In this document: one piece after another, positions 17,586 through 27,035 of the stretch
Layout of the letters: each line of letters opens with the position of its first letter
Position numbering within the stretch: the stretch's first letter is position 1
Assembly (NCBI GenBank): GCA_045602025.1
Contig: JAZSAT010000038.1
Coordinates: 71,100-135,099, forward strand
DNA from: RGIG5579 sp045602025
Lineage (GTDB): Bacteria; Bacillota; Clostridia; Oscillospirales; SIG627
Reading direction: 5' to 3'
DNA: 64,000 bases
Translations under genes and position numbers: made by a program
Notes under the pieces: generated by a model
What the model was told of the DNA's origin: nothing
Database searches by the model: none
The model's input: only the letters and a program-made list of their open reading frames with translations

Positions 17586-17951
17586 GAGAGAAACACTTCG
17601 TGAAGAAGTTGTCTCTCTCGGTTTTTATTCCAACAAAAAAATGACACTTTGCACAAAGATTATGAAAGTGTCATAGTGGGTTACATACTTTGAGAAAGGT
17701 AATACTTGCCGAAAATGAAGAATATCTTTCTCAGCAGGTAAAGTGATTTTGCAAACTAAAAGTTTGCAGTGATATTTTTGCCTTGCGGCAAAAGTGATAT
17801 GAAAACCTTGCGGTTTTCGTGATATTATATTCGCCCTAAAAACTGTCCGCAGGACAATACCACTAGCATCAGCTAATATCACTGCGAAGCAATATCACTC
17901 GCCGTCAGGCGAATATAACTGAGGCACCTTCCTTACGGAGGGTGCCTCGAA
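17586..17951. repeat. Hairpin array 1 (GTGATAT linker), inserted in a terminator loop
   Basis: About 366 bp lying between the two arms of the terminator of paralogue B. It opens with a hairpin AAACCGAGAGA/TCTCTCGGTTT (17581-17624) and an ATGACACTTT/AAAGTGTCAT hairpin (17641-17674). The core 17743-17919 has short hairpins of different stems: GCAAACT/AGTTTGC, TTTTGCC/GGCAAAA, GAAAACC/GGTTTTC, TGTCC/GGACA, TGC/GCA, TCGCC/GGCGA. They are joined by GTGATAT (17769, 17794, 17819) on the left and by its reverse complement ATATCAC (17876, 17892, variant at 17913) on the right. It ends with GAGGCACC/GGTGCCTC (17921-17948). No gene is supported in 17462-17970. Confidence 0.85.
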
Positions 17952-17970
17952 GTTTGGTTTCTTTTTTTGT

Positions 17971-20900
17971 TTAGAGTTCAACCTTTCCGCCGATCTCAGC
18001 TTCTCCGCCGGGTGTGGAAGGAGCAATGGGATGTATGGTCGGGTTGATGTAATCGTTTGTCTTCTGAATATAGATCAAAATCTGCTTTGCCAATGCATTG
18101 TCAGGCTCCTTGTTGATGATCATCTGTGCAACCCAATCCACCTGATCGGAAAGCGTAAGGCATCTCTTACCGTTTTCATCCAGAATCTGAATATCGAACC
18201 GGTTCTGCATTTTGGATACGCTGAAGAAAACATCCACCGTAAATTCATATCCGTCGGTACCTAAAACTGCCTCGGAAATATCGCACATTGCCGTTACATC
18301 TTTTCCGTCAAAAATCACCTTCATGCCGTCCACAGCTTCCGCACTCTGCGCTCTTGAGTAAAGACGGAGACCGATGGCATCGCTCATCAGAAGGTTTTTA
18401 CCGGTAAAGCTGAGAAGTGCACCGTCCTCGCCGATCTGACCGGAGGAAGCGGAAACAATATCACGGTAAGCCAGATTGTGCTGTACCGATGCAGGATCCT
18501 TTGCGCATCTGCCAAGATCCGCAATGGCATAGAACATTTGCTTTTCTCTGTATTTTTCGCAGTTTGCCGCACCAAGCTCCGCAAGCTCTACAACCGTATT
18601 GTGGTTTTCTGCACTTTCGTCATAGATCGCTTCGCTTTCAATGGAAAACTCGGTCATAAAGTCGGAAAGTCCGATGCCGCCGAAGGAAAGGACAAGATAT
18701 TCCCCTTCCTCAGTCAGGTCTTTGTATTCACCGGAGGCCAGCTCTTTTTCGCCCATGACCACGGTGTAAGAGAAGCTTTCGGAAACATCTGATTTGTTAA
18801 AGTAGAATTTGATTCCTACTCTGGTATCCAAAACAAGTCTTGCCGCTACGGGAGTAGCCAGCTTTTCGGAAGGAGCAACGCCCACTACCGTATGACCGGA
18901 AACAGATGCCGTACCGGGTGCATCATCGATAACAGAAAGAGTGATCTTTTCGGTAGAATCGGTAAAATAAGTCTGATCCTGCCAGTATTCTACCTGCTCC
19001 ACCGCAACGTTTCCTGCCGTGCCGCCGCTTACGGTAACAGATGCGTTTTTACCCACCTGAATCACACCGCTTCCGGTAAGATTTTCAAGGGTAAAGGTGC
19101 CGTAGAATCTGATGGGAGCCTGTCCCAGCCGGAATTCTAAGGTCGCGGTGGTAACTGCACCGGTATTGCCTCCTTTTGTGATACTGTTGCGGAAAGCACC
19201 GCCGGAGATGGTGGTGTTCACTGCGGATGCACTGCCTGCATTACCGCCGCCGTAGAAATTGGTGAAATCGCCGCCCTGAATCAGGTTTGTAACGGTACCT
19301 GAAACGGCAGAGCTTGCGGTATTACCGCCGCCGTAGAAATCACCGATCACACCGCCGGTCACCGTGTTTGTAACGCTTGCAACCTCTGCTGCTCGGCTAC
19401 CGCCGTAGAAGGCTTCAACCTTACCGCCGGAAATAAAGTTTCGGACGAGTGTAGCACCGTAGTTATTTCCCGCGGCGTAAATGTTGATCAGGTCCGCACC
19501 GTCCTCAATATAGTTGGTAACATTTTCTACGGTCGCATTGTTACCGCCGCCTACAACCATACCGCCGGTAATTTTACCTTTGAAGTAATTGGTGATAGAG
19601 GTAACATTCGATGCAGAGGAAGCACAGTAAGTATATTTAAACTCATTCTCTCCGGCAAAGGTATTCTTTACCGTATCTACCGCTTTGTTTTCACAAGATC
19701 CGATAAATCTGGTATTGGAAGCCGTTACATTCGAGATCTCGTTTTCAATACGGAAATCATATGCATCGCCTTCCGCAAAGGAGGCATAAGAGCTACCGCA
19801 GTAGAGATAAGTTGCGCTAAAGGAGGTACCGTCAATGGTGTTTTTGATCTGTCCGCCGATGGTATCCGTTCTGGTAGAGGAGGATGCAGTGCCGCCGTAA
19901 TAAGTACCGATCACACTGCCGCCGGTTATGGTGTTGGTAACAGAGCCTGCAATGGAAGACAGGCGGTTTCCGCCGTAAAAATTCTTTTCAAAGGTAGAAT
20001 TTTTGATGGTATTGGTAATGCTTCCGCGCACATAGCCGGATTTGTTTCCACCGTAAACATTTCCTGCAAAACTGCAGTTTTCAATGGTATTTACTACATT
20101 GGTACAAGCATCGCCGTTGGTTCCGAGATAAAAATCCGCAGTCCCGCCAAAGCTTGTATTTCTCAGTGTATTGGTCACGGTCACGGGCTGGTTGTTCATC
20201 GAACCGATGAAAATGCCGCCGATGGTACAATCTTCAATGGTATTATATACGTTTGCCTGATTGCTGCCGCCAAGCTTTACCTCGCCCACAATATTGGCGC
20301 CTTTGATATAGGTGGTGGAATCACCCGTGTATCTGCCCACCGTATTGTTACCCATATTACCGCTGACGTTGCCTAAAATATTGATGTTTTCTTTGCCTGT
20401 TTTCTCAATATGAAGATTTACGTTTCCTACCACAGTGGAATCCCAGGTGGTATTCACCGATCCTGCCACCGTGCCGCCGTTTACGATGATACCAAGATCA
20501 CCGTAGAAATACTCTTCCTTGCCGTCAAGACCGTTGTCTGTGGACTGCACGGTATAGTTGTCACAGCCGATTCTCTGTACGCCGCCTTTTTTCAAATGAA
20601 CGGTAGCGGCACAGGGAGAAGAACCGACCTTTGCCGCAACGTTATATACCTTGGCATTTTCACCGTCAATATAGAAGGTGACCTCAGTATCTACGGGACG
20701 AATGTCGGGAATATCCTCCAAGCCGCTTTCCATAAATTTGACTTCTTTTGCGGAAGCAGCATCCAATTTAGAATAGGCCTCGTCGGGGTGATAGCCGGAA
20801 GCCGCCACCAAAATGGCTGCTCTGGACTCGGCGGTGGAAGTATCTTCATACACCACGTTATTACCGAAGGTGATGCTCGTTTTTACTTTTTCACCGGCCT

Positions 20901-22398
20901 TCAATTCAGGCCAACCTGCAAATACCGCATCGGTACAGGTATCTGCATAAATATATCCGTTCAATTCTCCGGTGCTGGTGCCGAATGCGCCGATGGGCGC
21001 TACGGGCGGCTGATACCAGAAAAGACCCGCGCCTTCCGGCAAATTCTCTCTCAGGAAGGCATAGGTTCCTTCCGCACCTGCCATATCCGGCATGATCTTA
21101 TTGATGTTTGCAGGGTAATCGGATTCTTTCAAGCCATAATCGTCAAACTGGGAAGCGCCGGTATAAACAAAGCACGCGTCCCAGGTCTTCAAAGGCATAA
21201 TGTTTTGAAGGGACTGTTTTGCGGTGGTAGTCAGTTTTGCGCCGCTTCCGGTATCTTTCCATACGCGCAGCTGATATTCTTCTGCGGCGGTATTTATTTT
21301 CTCCCACTGCGGATTGATTTTAAGGCTTGAGATATATGGGTTGTAAACGTTCATATCAAGCCCTGCGTGGTAGCCGAGGGAAGCAAGTTCATCTGCAAAA
21401 TAGTAACAAGTAGAAGAACCGGGGAACAAAATGTTAAATTCCCCATCGTTTCCAATGTCGGTAAAGGACGCATTAAAATAGTCCTCACCGTAATAATTTA
21501 CGACAGCGCGGTGTGCAAGTTCGCGAAGCGCCTTGAAGGACATATTGGGATTTACAAGTCCATAGCTGGGTTCCCAATCAATATTAAGGCAACTCATGTG
21601 CGTCACCACTTCAAAAACGATACAAGCGTTCAGGTACTGACCGCCGCCTACATCACCGTCATGGGTCCAGTCACCGTACAGCGTACCCTTGGAAGCCATC
21701 GCGCGAAGAACGTGACCGTATTCTGTGCTGTGGAAGGGTGATGAAGGGTCATTTACAACTTCAGCCCAAGCATCTCCCGCGGGAATCATACCCACGTTGT
21801 AAAGGCTGCAAATTCGATCCGAAACCTCTTTAGAAAGGCGAATGAGTTGCTTTTGAGAAGAAGCATCCGGTACCATAATACGAGAAGAAGTGGTTGCCAG
21901 ATGACATTCCTCAAATTTTACGTTGCCCGAACCTGCATAAAAAGTGACGCCCCAAGTGCCGATGGGCATGGTAAGGTTTACGAAGGTGTAGTCGTTGGCA
22001 CAAGCATACCAGCCGCCTGCGTGGTCAAGGTCGATCAGTGCATCGCGGCTTTTTTTGGTATCAATACCACGGATGGTAATAGGAAGTTTCGTTCCGTCTT
22101 CTCTCCAAATGGTCTTTTGTGCAAAAAGAAGACCGTCCTGCGCCCCTGCGCCCGACTGTGTTCCGGAAAAGCGGATTTCCAGAGCATCGTCCTTTTTCCA
22201 CTGACCGCTTTCTTTGGCAGCGTTTGCAAGGGCGGTGGTAATATCGATAAAATGCTCTTTTCCTTCTTCGGTGTAATCACAAGCAGTATAAATCACCGTA
22301 GCCTCCTTTGCTCCCGCTCCTAAAATAAGGACTCCCAAAACACAAGAAGCCAAAAGGAGAACGGAAAGCAGCAAAGATAATACTTTTATTTTTTTCAT
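17971..22398 (-). CDS. Giant secreted protein with GG-rich beta-helix-like repeats, paralogue B
   Basis: 1,475 residues, paralogous to the next gene over its whole length: shared blocks include WREDGTKLPITIRGID, GGWYACANDYTFVN, the GGxxxxFYGG repeats, VEYWQDQTYFTDST, the C-terminal domain and the ending EIGGKVEL. A signal peptide is clear, with cleavage near GAGA-KEA (about residue 30); LASC inside it resembles a lipobox but more hydrophobic residues follow, so ordinary signal cleavage is preferred. The SGNH-like stretch is again degenerate (FNILFPGSSTCYYFADEL). Like paralogue A it lacks an anchor motif. The pair is a tandem duplication; the terminator of this copy is split by hairpin array 1. 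ATG at 22398 follows GGAGG. Function unknown. Confidence 0.85.
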   Translation of the reverse strand: MKKIKVLSLLLSVLLLASCVLGVLILGAGAKEATVIYTACDYTEEGKEHFIDITTALANAAKESGQWKKDDALEIRFSGTQSGAGAQDGLLFAQKTIWREDGTKLPITIRGIDTKKSRDALIDLDHAGGWYACANDYTFVNLTMPIGTWGVTFYAGSGNVKFEECHLATTSSRIMVPDASSQKQLIRLSKEVSDRICSLYNVGMIPAGDAWAEVVNDPSSPFHSTEYGHVLRAMASKGTLYGDWTHDGDVGGGQYLNACIVFEVVTHMSCLNIDWEPSYGLVNPNMSFKALRELAHRAVVNYYGEDYFNASFTDIGNDGEFNILFPGSSTCYYFADELASLGYHAGLDMNVYNPYISSLKINPQWEKINTAAEEYQLRVWKDTGSGAKLTTTAKQSLQNIMPLKTWDACFVYTGASQFDDYGLKESDYPANINKIMPDMAGAEGTYAFLRENLPEGAGLFWYQPPVAPIGAFGTSTGELNGYIYADTCTDAVFAGWPELKAGEKVKTSITFGNNVVYEDTSTAESRAAILVAASGYHPDEAYSKLDAASAKEVKFMESGLEDIPDIRPVDTEVTFYIDGENAKVYNVAAKVGSSPCAATVHLKKGGVQRIGCDNYTVQSTDNGLDGKEEYFYGDLGIIVNGGTVAGSVNTTWDSTVVGNVNLHIEKTGKENINILGNVSGNMGNNTVGRYTGDSTTYIKGANIVGEVKLGGSNQANVYNTIEDCTIGGIFIGSMNNQPVTVTNTLRNTSFGGTADFYLGTNGDACTNVVNTIENCSFAGNVYGGNKSGYVRGSITNTIKNSTFEKNFYGGNRLSSIAGSVTNTITGGSVIGTYYGGTASSSTRTDTIGGQIKNTIDGTSFSATYLYCGSSYASFAEGDAYDFRIENEISNVTASNTRFIGSCENKAVDTVKNTFAGENEFKYTYCASSASNVTSITNYFKGKITGGMVVGGGNNATVENVTNYIEDGADLINIYAAGNNYGATLVRNFISGGKVEAFYGGSRAAEVASVTNTVTGGVIGDFYGGGNTASSAVSGTVTNLIQGGDFTNFYGGGNAGSASAVNTTISGGAFRNSITKGGNTGAVTTATLEFRLGQAPIRFYGTFTLENLTGSGVIQVGKNASVTVSGGTAGNVAVEQVEYWQDQTYFTDSTEKITLSVIDDAPGTASVSGHTVVGVAPSEKLATPVAARLVLDTRVGIKFYFNKSDVSESFSYTVVMGEKELASGEYKDLTEEGEYLVLSFGGIGLSDFMTEFSIESEAIYDESAENHNTVVELAELGAANCEKYREKQMFYAIADLGRCAKDPASVQHNLAYRDIVSASSGQIGEDGALLSFTGKNLLMSDAIGLRLYSRAQSAEAVDGMKVIFDGKDVTAMCDISEAVLGTDGYEFTVDVFFSVSKMQNRFDIQILDENGKRCLTLSDQVDWVAQMIINKEPDNALAKQILIYIQKTNDYINPTIHPIAPSTPGGEAEIGGKVEL

Positions 22399-22520
22399 GG
22401 TTTTCCTCCACGCTTTATATAAGATCCTACTTTTAATTTAACATAAAACACATCGCTTGTCCATAACAAAACGGCTTTTTTTCACAAATTCACCATCTGT
22501 TTTTTCTATATGGATTGCAC

Positions 22521-22552
22521 AAAAAAAGAGAAGCATTCGCTTCTCTTTTTTT
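22521..22552. terminator. Terminator of the aromatic operon
   Basis: GAGAAGC (22528-22534) pairs with GCTTCTC (22539-22545) over ATTC, extended by A/T runs on both sides. It lies 5 nt beyond the stop of the AEC permease gene, the last gene of the operon. Confidence 0.92.
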
Positions 22553-22554
22553 CT

Positions 22555-23490
22555 TTAAAGAAACATAAACAAGATCGGAATGGTAATGCAGGATAACAGA
22601 TGAGAGATCAATACCATTCCCGCCGCGAGAGAGGTATCCTTGCCGTAAGCCGCAGGGATAACGATGGAACTAAGACTCATAGGCATAGCAAAAGAGCAAA
22701 GGGAGCAAAGGAAGCCCACCCCGCTGTCAAAACGAAAGATCTTTGCCAAAATAAGAAACGCCGCAGGGAAAACGACCAGTCGCAGAAAACAGGCGGCATA
22801 AATGCTCTTTTCCGAAAAGACTTTCTTCAGATCCACAAAAGCCAAGGTAATACCCGTTAAAAGCATCGCAAAGGGCGCCATACATTTTTCCGCATCGCCG
22901 ATCACATTCATTGTCCACTGAGGAATGTATTTTGAAACGGAGAAAAGACCCAACACCATCCCCAAAAGCATACAGATGAAAATGGGATTTAAAAAGCTCT
23001 TCAGTCTTTGAGAAAAGGTCTTTTTTCCTTCATCTGCAATAAGAAGCTCGGGCATCCCCCATACATATACACCCGCCCAAAGGACCAGGGTAAAGATCAC
23101 ATATTCAAAATAGATCTCGGGAAAAAGCACCTTGACCACCGCATAGCCCATAAAGGCAAAATTAGAAAAGGAAAGGCCAAAGGCGTGAACCTTTTGCATA
23201 TACCCGTCTTTGGAAAGAATTTTTCCGAAGAAAAGAGCAAAGGGAATGGAAAGGAGCATCACCGCAAAGCTGTAAAGAATGGTTTTCCACATGGTGGAAA
23301 GGGTCTGGGGAGTAAATCTTTGCAAAAAGGTGTTCAGTACCATGGCAGGGATCAAAAGATTGTTTTCAAGCTTGGATAAAAGCTTTGCACTGTCCTCTCC
23401 CACCACCTTGCATTTTGCCAAAATAAAGCCAAGGAGAATGAAGGTAAAAAGATAGGCCATTTGGCTCATAGTTGATAAAAATAGTTCCAT
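22555..23490 (-). CDS. AEC-family permease (auxin efflux carrier type)
   Basis: A 311-residue membrane protein with about ten hydrophobic segments and the AEC-family look: ILLGFILAKCKVV near the N-terminus, LLIPAMVLNTFLQRF, LSFSNFAFMGYAVVKVLFPE near residue 105, and the C-terminal AMPMSLSSIVIPAAYGKDTSLAAGMVLISHLLS. Members export or import organic anions such as malate. It begins 11 nt after aroF and is the last gene of the ten-gene aromatic operon, so export of an aromatic acid or keto acid is plausible but is inferred from position only. Confidence 0.85.
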   Translation of the reverse strand: MELFLSTMSQMAYLFTFILLGFILAKCKVVGEDSAKLLSKLENNLLIPAMVLNTFLQRFTPQTLSTMWKTILYSFAVMLLSIPFALFFGKILSKDGYMQKVHAFGLSFSNFAFMGYAVVKVLFPEIYFEYVIFTLVLWAGVYVWGMPELLIADEGKKTFSQRLKSFLNPIFICMLLGMVLGLFSVSKYIPQWTMNVIGDAEKCMAPFAMLLTGITLAFVDLKKVFSEKSIYAACFLRLVVFPAAFLILAKIFRFDSGVGFLCSLCSFAMPMSLSSIVIPAAYGKDTSLAAGMVLISHLLSCITIPILFMFL

Positions 23491-23501
23491 AATATCCTCT
23501 T

Positions 23502-24527
23502 TTATTCTAAAGTATCTGCAATTTTCAAGATCAGATCATGGGATTTTTCCCAACCGAGGCAGGGGTCGGTAATGGATTTACCGAATACATTTTCCCCGAT
23601 CTTCTGGCAGCCGTCTTCCAGATAGCTTTCGATCATCAGTCCCTTGACCATGGTGCGGATGTCCTTGTTGTGATTGCAGCTGTAAACCACATCTTTTGCA
23701 ATACGGATCTGCTCTAAGTACTTCTTTCCGGAATTTGCGTGATTGGTATCAATGATCACGGCGGGGTTTTTCAGGTGAGACTCACTATAAAGGCTCGCAA
23801 GCTCCACCAGGTTTTCATAATGATAATTGGAAACATTCTTCCCCATAAAGTCCACATATCCCCGAAGGATGGCGTGGGCATAAGGGTTGCCGTCACTGTG
23901 TACCTCCCAGCCACGGTAAAGGAAGGTGTGAGCGCACTGGGCCGCGTGAATGGAATTCATCATTACATGCATATCGCCGCCTGTTGGGTTTTTCATTCCC
24001 ACAGGCACATCCATACCGCTGGAGGTCAGTCTGTGCTGCTGATTCTCTACACTTCTTGCACCGATGGCAATATATGCCAGAAGGTCGGACAAATACCGAT
24101 GGTTCTCAGGGTAGAGCATTTCGTCCGCACAGGTAAAGCCGTAATCGGAAAGCGCTTTTCTGTGAAGCTCGCGAATGGCAATAATTCCCTTTAACATATC
24201 GGGACGGGCATTGGGATCGGGCTGATGCAGCATTCCCTTGTACCCCTCTCCCGTGGTACGGGGCTTGTTGGTATAAATGCGGGGAATGATCAAAAGCTTT
24301 TCGCGCGTTTCCTCCTGAGCACGGCAAAGCTTTTCCAGATAAGTAAGCACCGCCTCGGAATTGTCCGCAGAGCAAGGCCCGATGATCAGAACAAACTTGT
24401 CACTCTCGCCACGGAAAATGCTCTTTAATTCCTCAAGCTTTTCCTCACGAACCTTTTCCCATTCGGGCTTTACGGGAAATTCCGCCTTGATCTCTTTTGG
24501 AATGGGTAATTTGCGAACAAAATTCAT
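23502..24527 (-). CDS. aroF: 3-Deoxy-7-phosphoheptulonate (DAHP) synthase, AroFGH type
   Basis: A 341-residue enzyme joining phosphoenolpyruvate and erythrose 4-phosphate, the first step of the shikimate pathway. Class I-alpha motifs are clear: LIIGPCSADN near residue 50, RIYTNKPRTTGEGYKGML with the PEP-binding Arg and Lys, GARSVENQQHR, PVGMKNPTGGD and VIIDTNHANSGK. The length fits feedback-regulated enzymes of the E. coli AroG type rather than the Bacillus type fused to chorismate mutase. Overlaps tyrA by 4 nt. Regulation at operon level is by the leader at 32691-32826. Confidence 0.95.
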   Translation of the reverse strand: MNFVRKLPIPKEIKAEFPVKPEWEKVREEKLEELKSIFRGESDKFVLIIGPCSADNSEAVLTYLEKLCRAQEETREKLLIIPRIYTNKPRTTGEGYKGMLHQPDPNARPDMLKGIIAIRELHRKALSDYGFTCADEMLYPENHRYLSDLLAYIAIGARSVENQQHRLTSSGMDVPVGMKNPTGGDMHVMMNSIHAAQCAHTFLYRGWEVHSDGNPYAHAILRGYVDFMGKNVSNYHYENLVELASLYSESHLKNPAVIIDTNHANSGKKYLEQIRIAKDVVYSCNHNKDIRTMVKGLMIESYLEDGCQKIGENVFGKSITDPCLGWEKSHDLILKIADTLE

Positions 24528-25399
24528 TTTTCTTCTCCTTTTTTATCGAACAAGGCACGGCGAGCAGTGGAAAGACGCATCAGGGCCTTCATCTTCTCAG
24601 TGTCTTCCTCTTTGATGGCGTTTTTTAGTGTCTGAAAAGCCCCCTCAAACCGATCCATCTGGGAAAGGAGGGCATCTTTATTCAAAAGAAACAGCTCCGT
24701 CCACATATCCTCCTGGATCCGTGCGATACGGGTCAGATCACGGAAGGAGTCACCGGTATAATCCACAAGACCTCTGTCCTCCCCTGCACACATAAGGGAA
24801 ACGGCAATACAGTGGGTCAGCTGAGACAGAAAGGCGATCATTTCATCGTGCTTTTCGGGGCTGAGAACGGAAACGGTGGCAAAGCCAAGCTCTCTTCCAA
24901 GCTCCTTGCAAAGCTCTACCCCTTCGTGGGTATTTTTATCCGTTGGGACCACAATAAAATTTGCACCGCTGAAAATGGCATCGTCACTGTTTCTGACGCC
25001 TCCCACTTCTCTACCTGCCATGGGATGGGCGGCAATAAATTCCACACCTCGGGGAAGATGCGCCTGTACCTTCTCCACAACGGCACTTTTGACACCGGTT
25101 ACATCGGTCAGATACGCCCCTGCAGGGAATTTCTCACCGTTTTCTTTGATCCAATCCAAAAAAACATGAGGGTAAAGTGCAAATACGGTAATGACCGCTT
25201 CTTTGATAAAATTCTCCTCTACCACCGTAGAACCGTAGTCAATAATGTTCTGTGATAGAGCGTAATCGATAGCATCCTCATTTTTATCAATAGCGTAGAC
25301 CGTATAACCCTTTTTCTTCAGGGCCTTTGCATAAGAACCGCCCAAAAGGCCAAGACCTACGATCAAAATTTTCGTATCTGCATTTTTATTCAGTTTCAT
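24524..25399 (-). CDS. tyrA: Prephenate dehydrogenase
   Basis: A 291-residue NAD-dependent dehydrogenase that converts prephenate to 4-hydroxyphenylpyruvate in tyrosine synthesis. The Rossmann motif ILIVGLGLLGGSYAKAL is at residues 12-28, with DVTGVKSAVV near 94, EFIAAHPMAGREVGG near 115 and DSFRDLTRIA near 214. No C-terminal ACT domain is seen (the protein ends after about 290 residues), so feedback control by tyrosine through such a domain is unlikely. Overlaps both neighbours by 4 nt. Confidence 0.94.
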   Translation of the reverse strand: MKLNKNADTKILIVGLGLLGGSYAKALKKKGYTVYAIDKNEDAIDYALSQNIIDYGSTVVEENFIKEAVITVFALYPHVFLDWIKENGEKFPAGAYLTDVTGVKSAVVEKVQAHLPRGVEFIAAHPMAGREVGGVRNSDDAIFSGANFIVVPTDKNTHEGVELCKELGRELGFATVSVLSPEKHDEMIAFLSQLTHCIAVSLMCAGEDRGLVDYTGDSFRDLTRIARIQEDMWTELFLLNKDALLSQMDRFEGAFQTLKNAIKEEDTEKMKALMRLSTARRALFDKKGEEK

Positions 25400-26598
25400 T
25401 TTACTTTCACTTCGATTCCTAATTTTTTTATCTCTTCAAAAAAGTCAGGGTAGCTTTTGGATACTGCCTCCACACCTTCGATCTCGCCGCCGAGGCGGCT
25501 GAGAAGAACACTCATAGCCATTACGATACGGTGGTCGTTGTGTCCCGAAATGACCTCCTCGGGAGAAAAAAGCTCCTGTTTGAAAACGGTAATCTTATTT
25601 TCTTCGATCCGAATATCTCCGCCGCATTTTTCAATTTCTTTTTTCATCGCTTCGCCGCGATCGCTTTCTTTGATGCGAAGCCTTGCGGTTCCCGTAAAAC
25701 GGGCACCGTGAAAATAGGCAGCAAGGGCGAAAAGGATAGGAGCAAGATCGGGGCAGTCTGTCAGATCAATTTCACAGAACCCCTTCTGCAAAGCATCAAA
25801 ATGCTTTTTATATACCCGATCCCCCTGAAGAGAATCCGCATTTGTTCCCAAAACCGTGACCTTCCCGCCAACTGCGGAAAAAGCATCCAGGAAAGCAGCG
25901 TTGGAATGGTCCCCCTCCACCGTAAAAGTGCGGGAAAGGTATTTTTGTCCGCCGGGGATGAAAAAGCCGTCGTCTCTTCTTTCCGCCTTCACACCGAAAA
26001 AGGCCATCGCAGACAGGGTCATATCAATATACGAGGCACTTTCGGTCTTTCCCGTAATATGGAGAAAGCTGTCCTTTTCCAAAAGAGAAAGAGCAAATAA
26101 AAGGCCCGTAATAAATTGGCTTGAAATATTACCGGGAACCGTATATTCCCCCGGGGTAAGCTTTCCTGAGACAAAAACTTTTCCGTCTCTTCTCTCAAAA
26201 AGAAAGCCCTTCTCCTTTGCCAGATCTTCGTAGACCGAAAGCGGTCTTTCCAAAAGACGCTCGGAACCGGAAAGGACATATTCCTTGCCGGAAAGAAGAC
26301 ACAGCGGGATCAGAAAACGGAGTGTACTGCCGCTTTCTCTCGCGCAAAGCTCCTTCCCGAAGGAAGGCTTTCCGCCAAACCCCTTGACCCGTACCGTGTG
26401 GCCCTCACGATAAAATGCGGCACCGAGGGATTCCAAACAATCCATGGTAGCAAGCATATCCTCCGACAGGGCAATGGGGGAAAGAGTGCTTTCTCCCTCT
26501 GCAAGGGCCGCGGCGATCAGAGCTCTGTGGGCCATACTTTTGGAAGGAGGCGCAAATACCGTCCCCTCCGCAAAGGAGGGCGAGAAAAATGCTTTCAT
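25396..26598 (-). CDS. aroA: EPSP synthase (3-phosphoshikimate 1-carboxyvinyltransferase)
   Basis: A 400-residue enzyme that transfers the enolpyruvyl group of PEP to shikimate 3-phosphate. Visible motifs: PPSKSMAHRALIAAALAEG (residues 17-35) with the substrate-binding Lys and Ser, ESGSTLRFLIPL (about 88), NISSQFITGLLFAL (about 155), EGDHSNAAFLDAF, and KESDRGEAM plus HNDHRIVMAMSVL near the C-terminus. It is slightly shorter than the usual 425-430 residues. Overlaps aroQ and tyrA by 4 nt each. Confidence 0.96.
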   Translation of the reverse strand: MKAFFSPSFAEGTVFAPPSKSMAHRALIAAALAEGESTLSPIALSEDMLATMDCLESLGAAFYREGHTVRVKGFGGKPSFGKELCARESGSTLRFLIPLCLLSGKEYVLSGSERLLERPLSVYEDLAKEKGFLFERRDGKVFVSGKLTPGEYTVPGNISSQFITGLLFALSLLEKDSFLHITGKTESASYIDMTLSAMAFFGVKAERRDDGFFIPGGQKYLSRTFTVEGDHSNAAFLDAFSAVGGKVTVLGTNADSLQGDRVYKKHFDALQKGFCEIDLTDCPDLAPILFALAAYFHGARFTGTARLRIKESDRGEAMKKEIEKCGGDIRIEENKITVFKQELFSPEEVISGHNDHRIVMAMSVLLSRLGGEIEGVEAVSKSYPDFFEEIKKLGIEVKVK

Positions 26599-27035
26599 GC
26601 CTTCTGACCCTTCCTGTCAATGAGAAGGTCCATCGCTTCCAGATATCCTTCAAAGCCTTTGCCGGTAATGGTCTTGATACAGGCAGAACGGATAAAGCTG
26701 ACCTGTCTGAATTCTTCCCTTTCGGAAACCTTGGAAATATGCACCTCCACCGTGGGAAGCGATACGGATTTTACCGCGTCAAGAATGGCAACGCTGGTAT
26801 GGGTATAAGCGGCAGGATTGATCACAATACCGTCAAATTCTCCGTATGCAGACTGAATGGCATCCACAAGATCTCCTTCGTGGTTAGACTGAAAGATCTT
26901 CACCTCCACCCCTCTTTTTTCCCCGTGGGCACGGATCAGATCACACAGATCCTTATATGTTTTATTTCCGTAATGCTCCGGCTCCCGAATTCCGAGAAAG
27001 TTTAGATTCGGGCCGTTGATCACCATCAATTTCAT
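26595..27035 (-). CDS. aroQ: Type II 3-dehydroquinate dehydratase
   Basis: A 146-residue enzyme turning 3-dehydroquinate into 3-dehydroshikimate. It has the family signature at the N-terminus, MVINGPNLNFLGIREPEHYG with the active-site Tyr, then EVKIFQSNHEGDLVDAI, GIVINPAAYTHTSVAI and VEVHISKVSEREEFR. Type II enzymes form dodecamers. Length is normal. It overlaps the aroE-aroK fusion upstream and aroA downstream by 4 nt. Confidence 0.96.
   Translation of the reverse strand: MKLMVINGPNLNFLGIREPEHYGNKTYKDLCDLIRAHGEKRGVEVKIFQSNHEGDLVDAIQSAYGEFDGIVINPAAYTHTSVAILDAVKSVSLPTVEVHISKVSEREEFRQVSFIRSACIKTITGKGFEGYLEAMDLLIDRKGQKA

Noticed and set aside
17625..17882. An 85-codon left-reading frame across hairpin array 1
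   Set aside because: Its codons are the linker and stems of the array (it reads phrases such as FHITFAAR from GTGATAT-type repeats), it has no ribosome site, and the DNA is explained by the hairpins.
22300..22398. Lipoprotein signal (LASC) in giant paralogue B
   Set aside because: The hydrophobic core continues for about ten residues after the Cys and a normal cleavage site follows; paralogue A lacks a lipobox.
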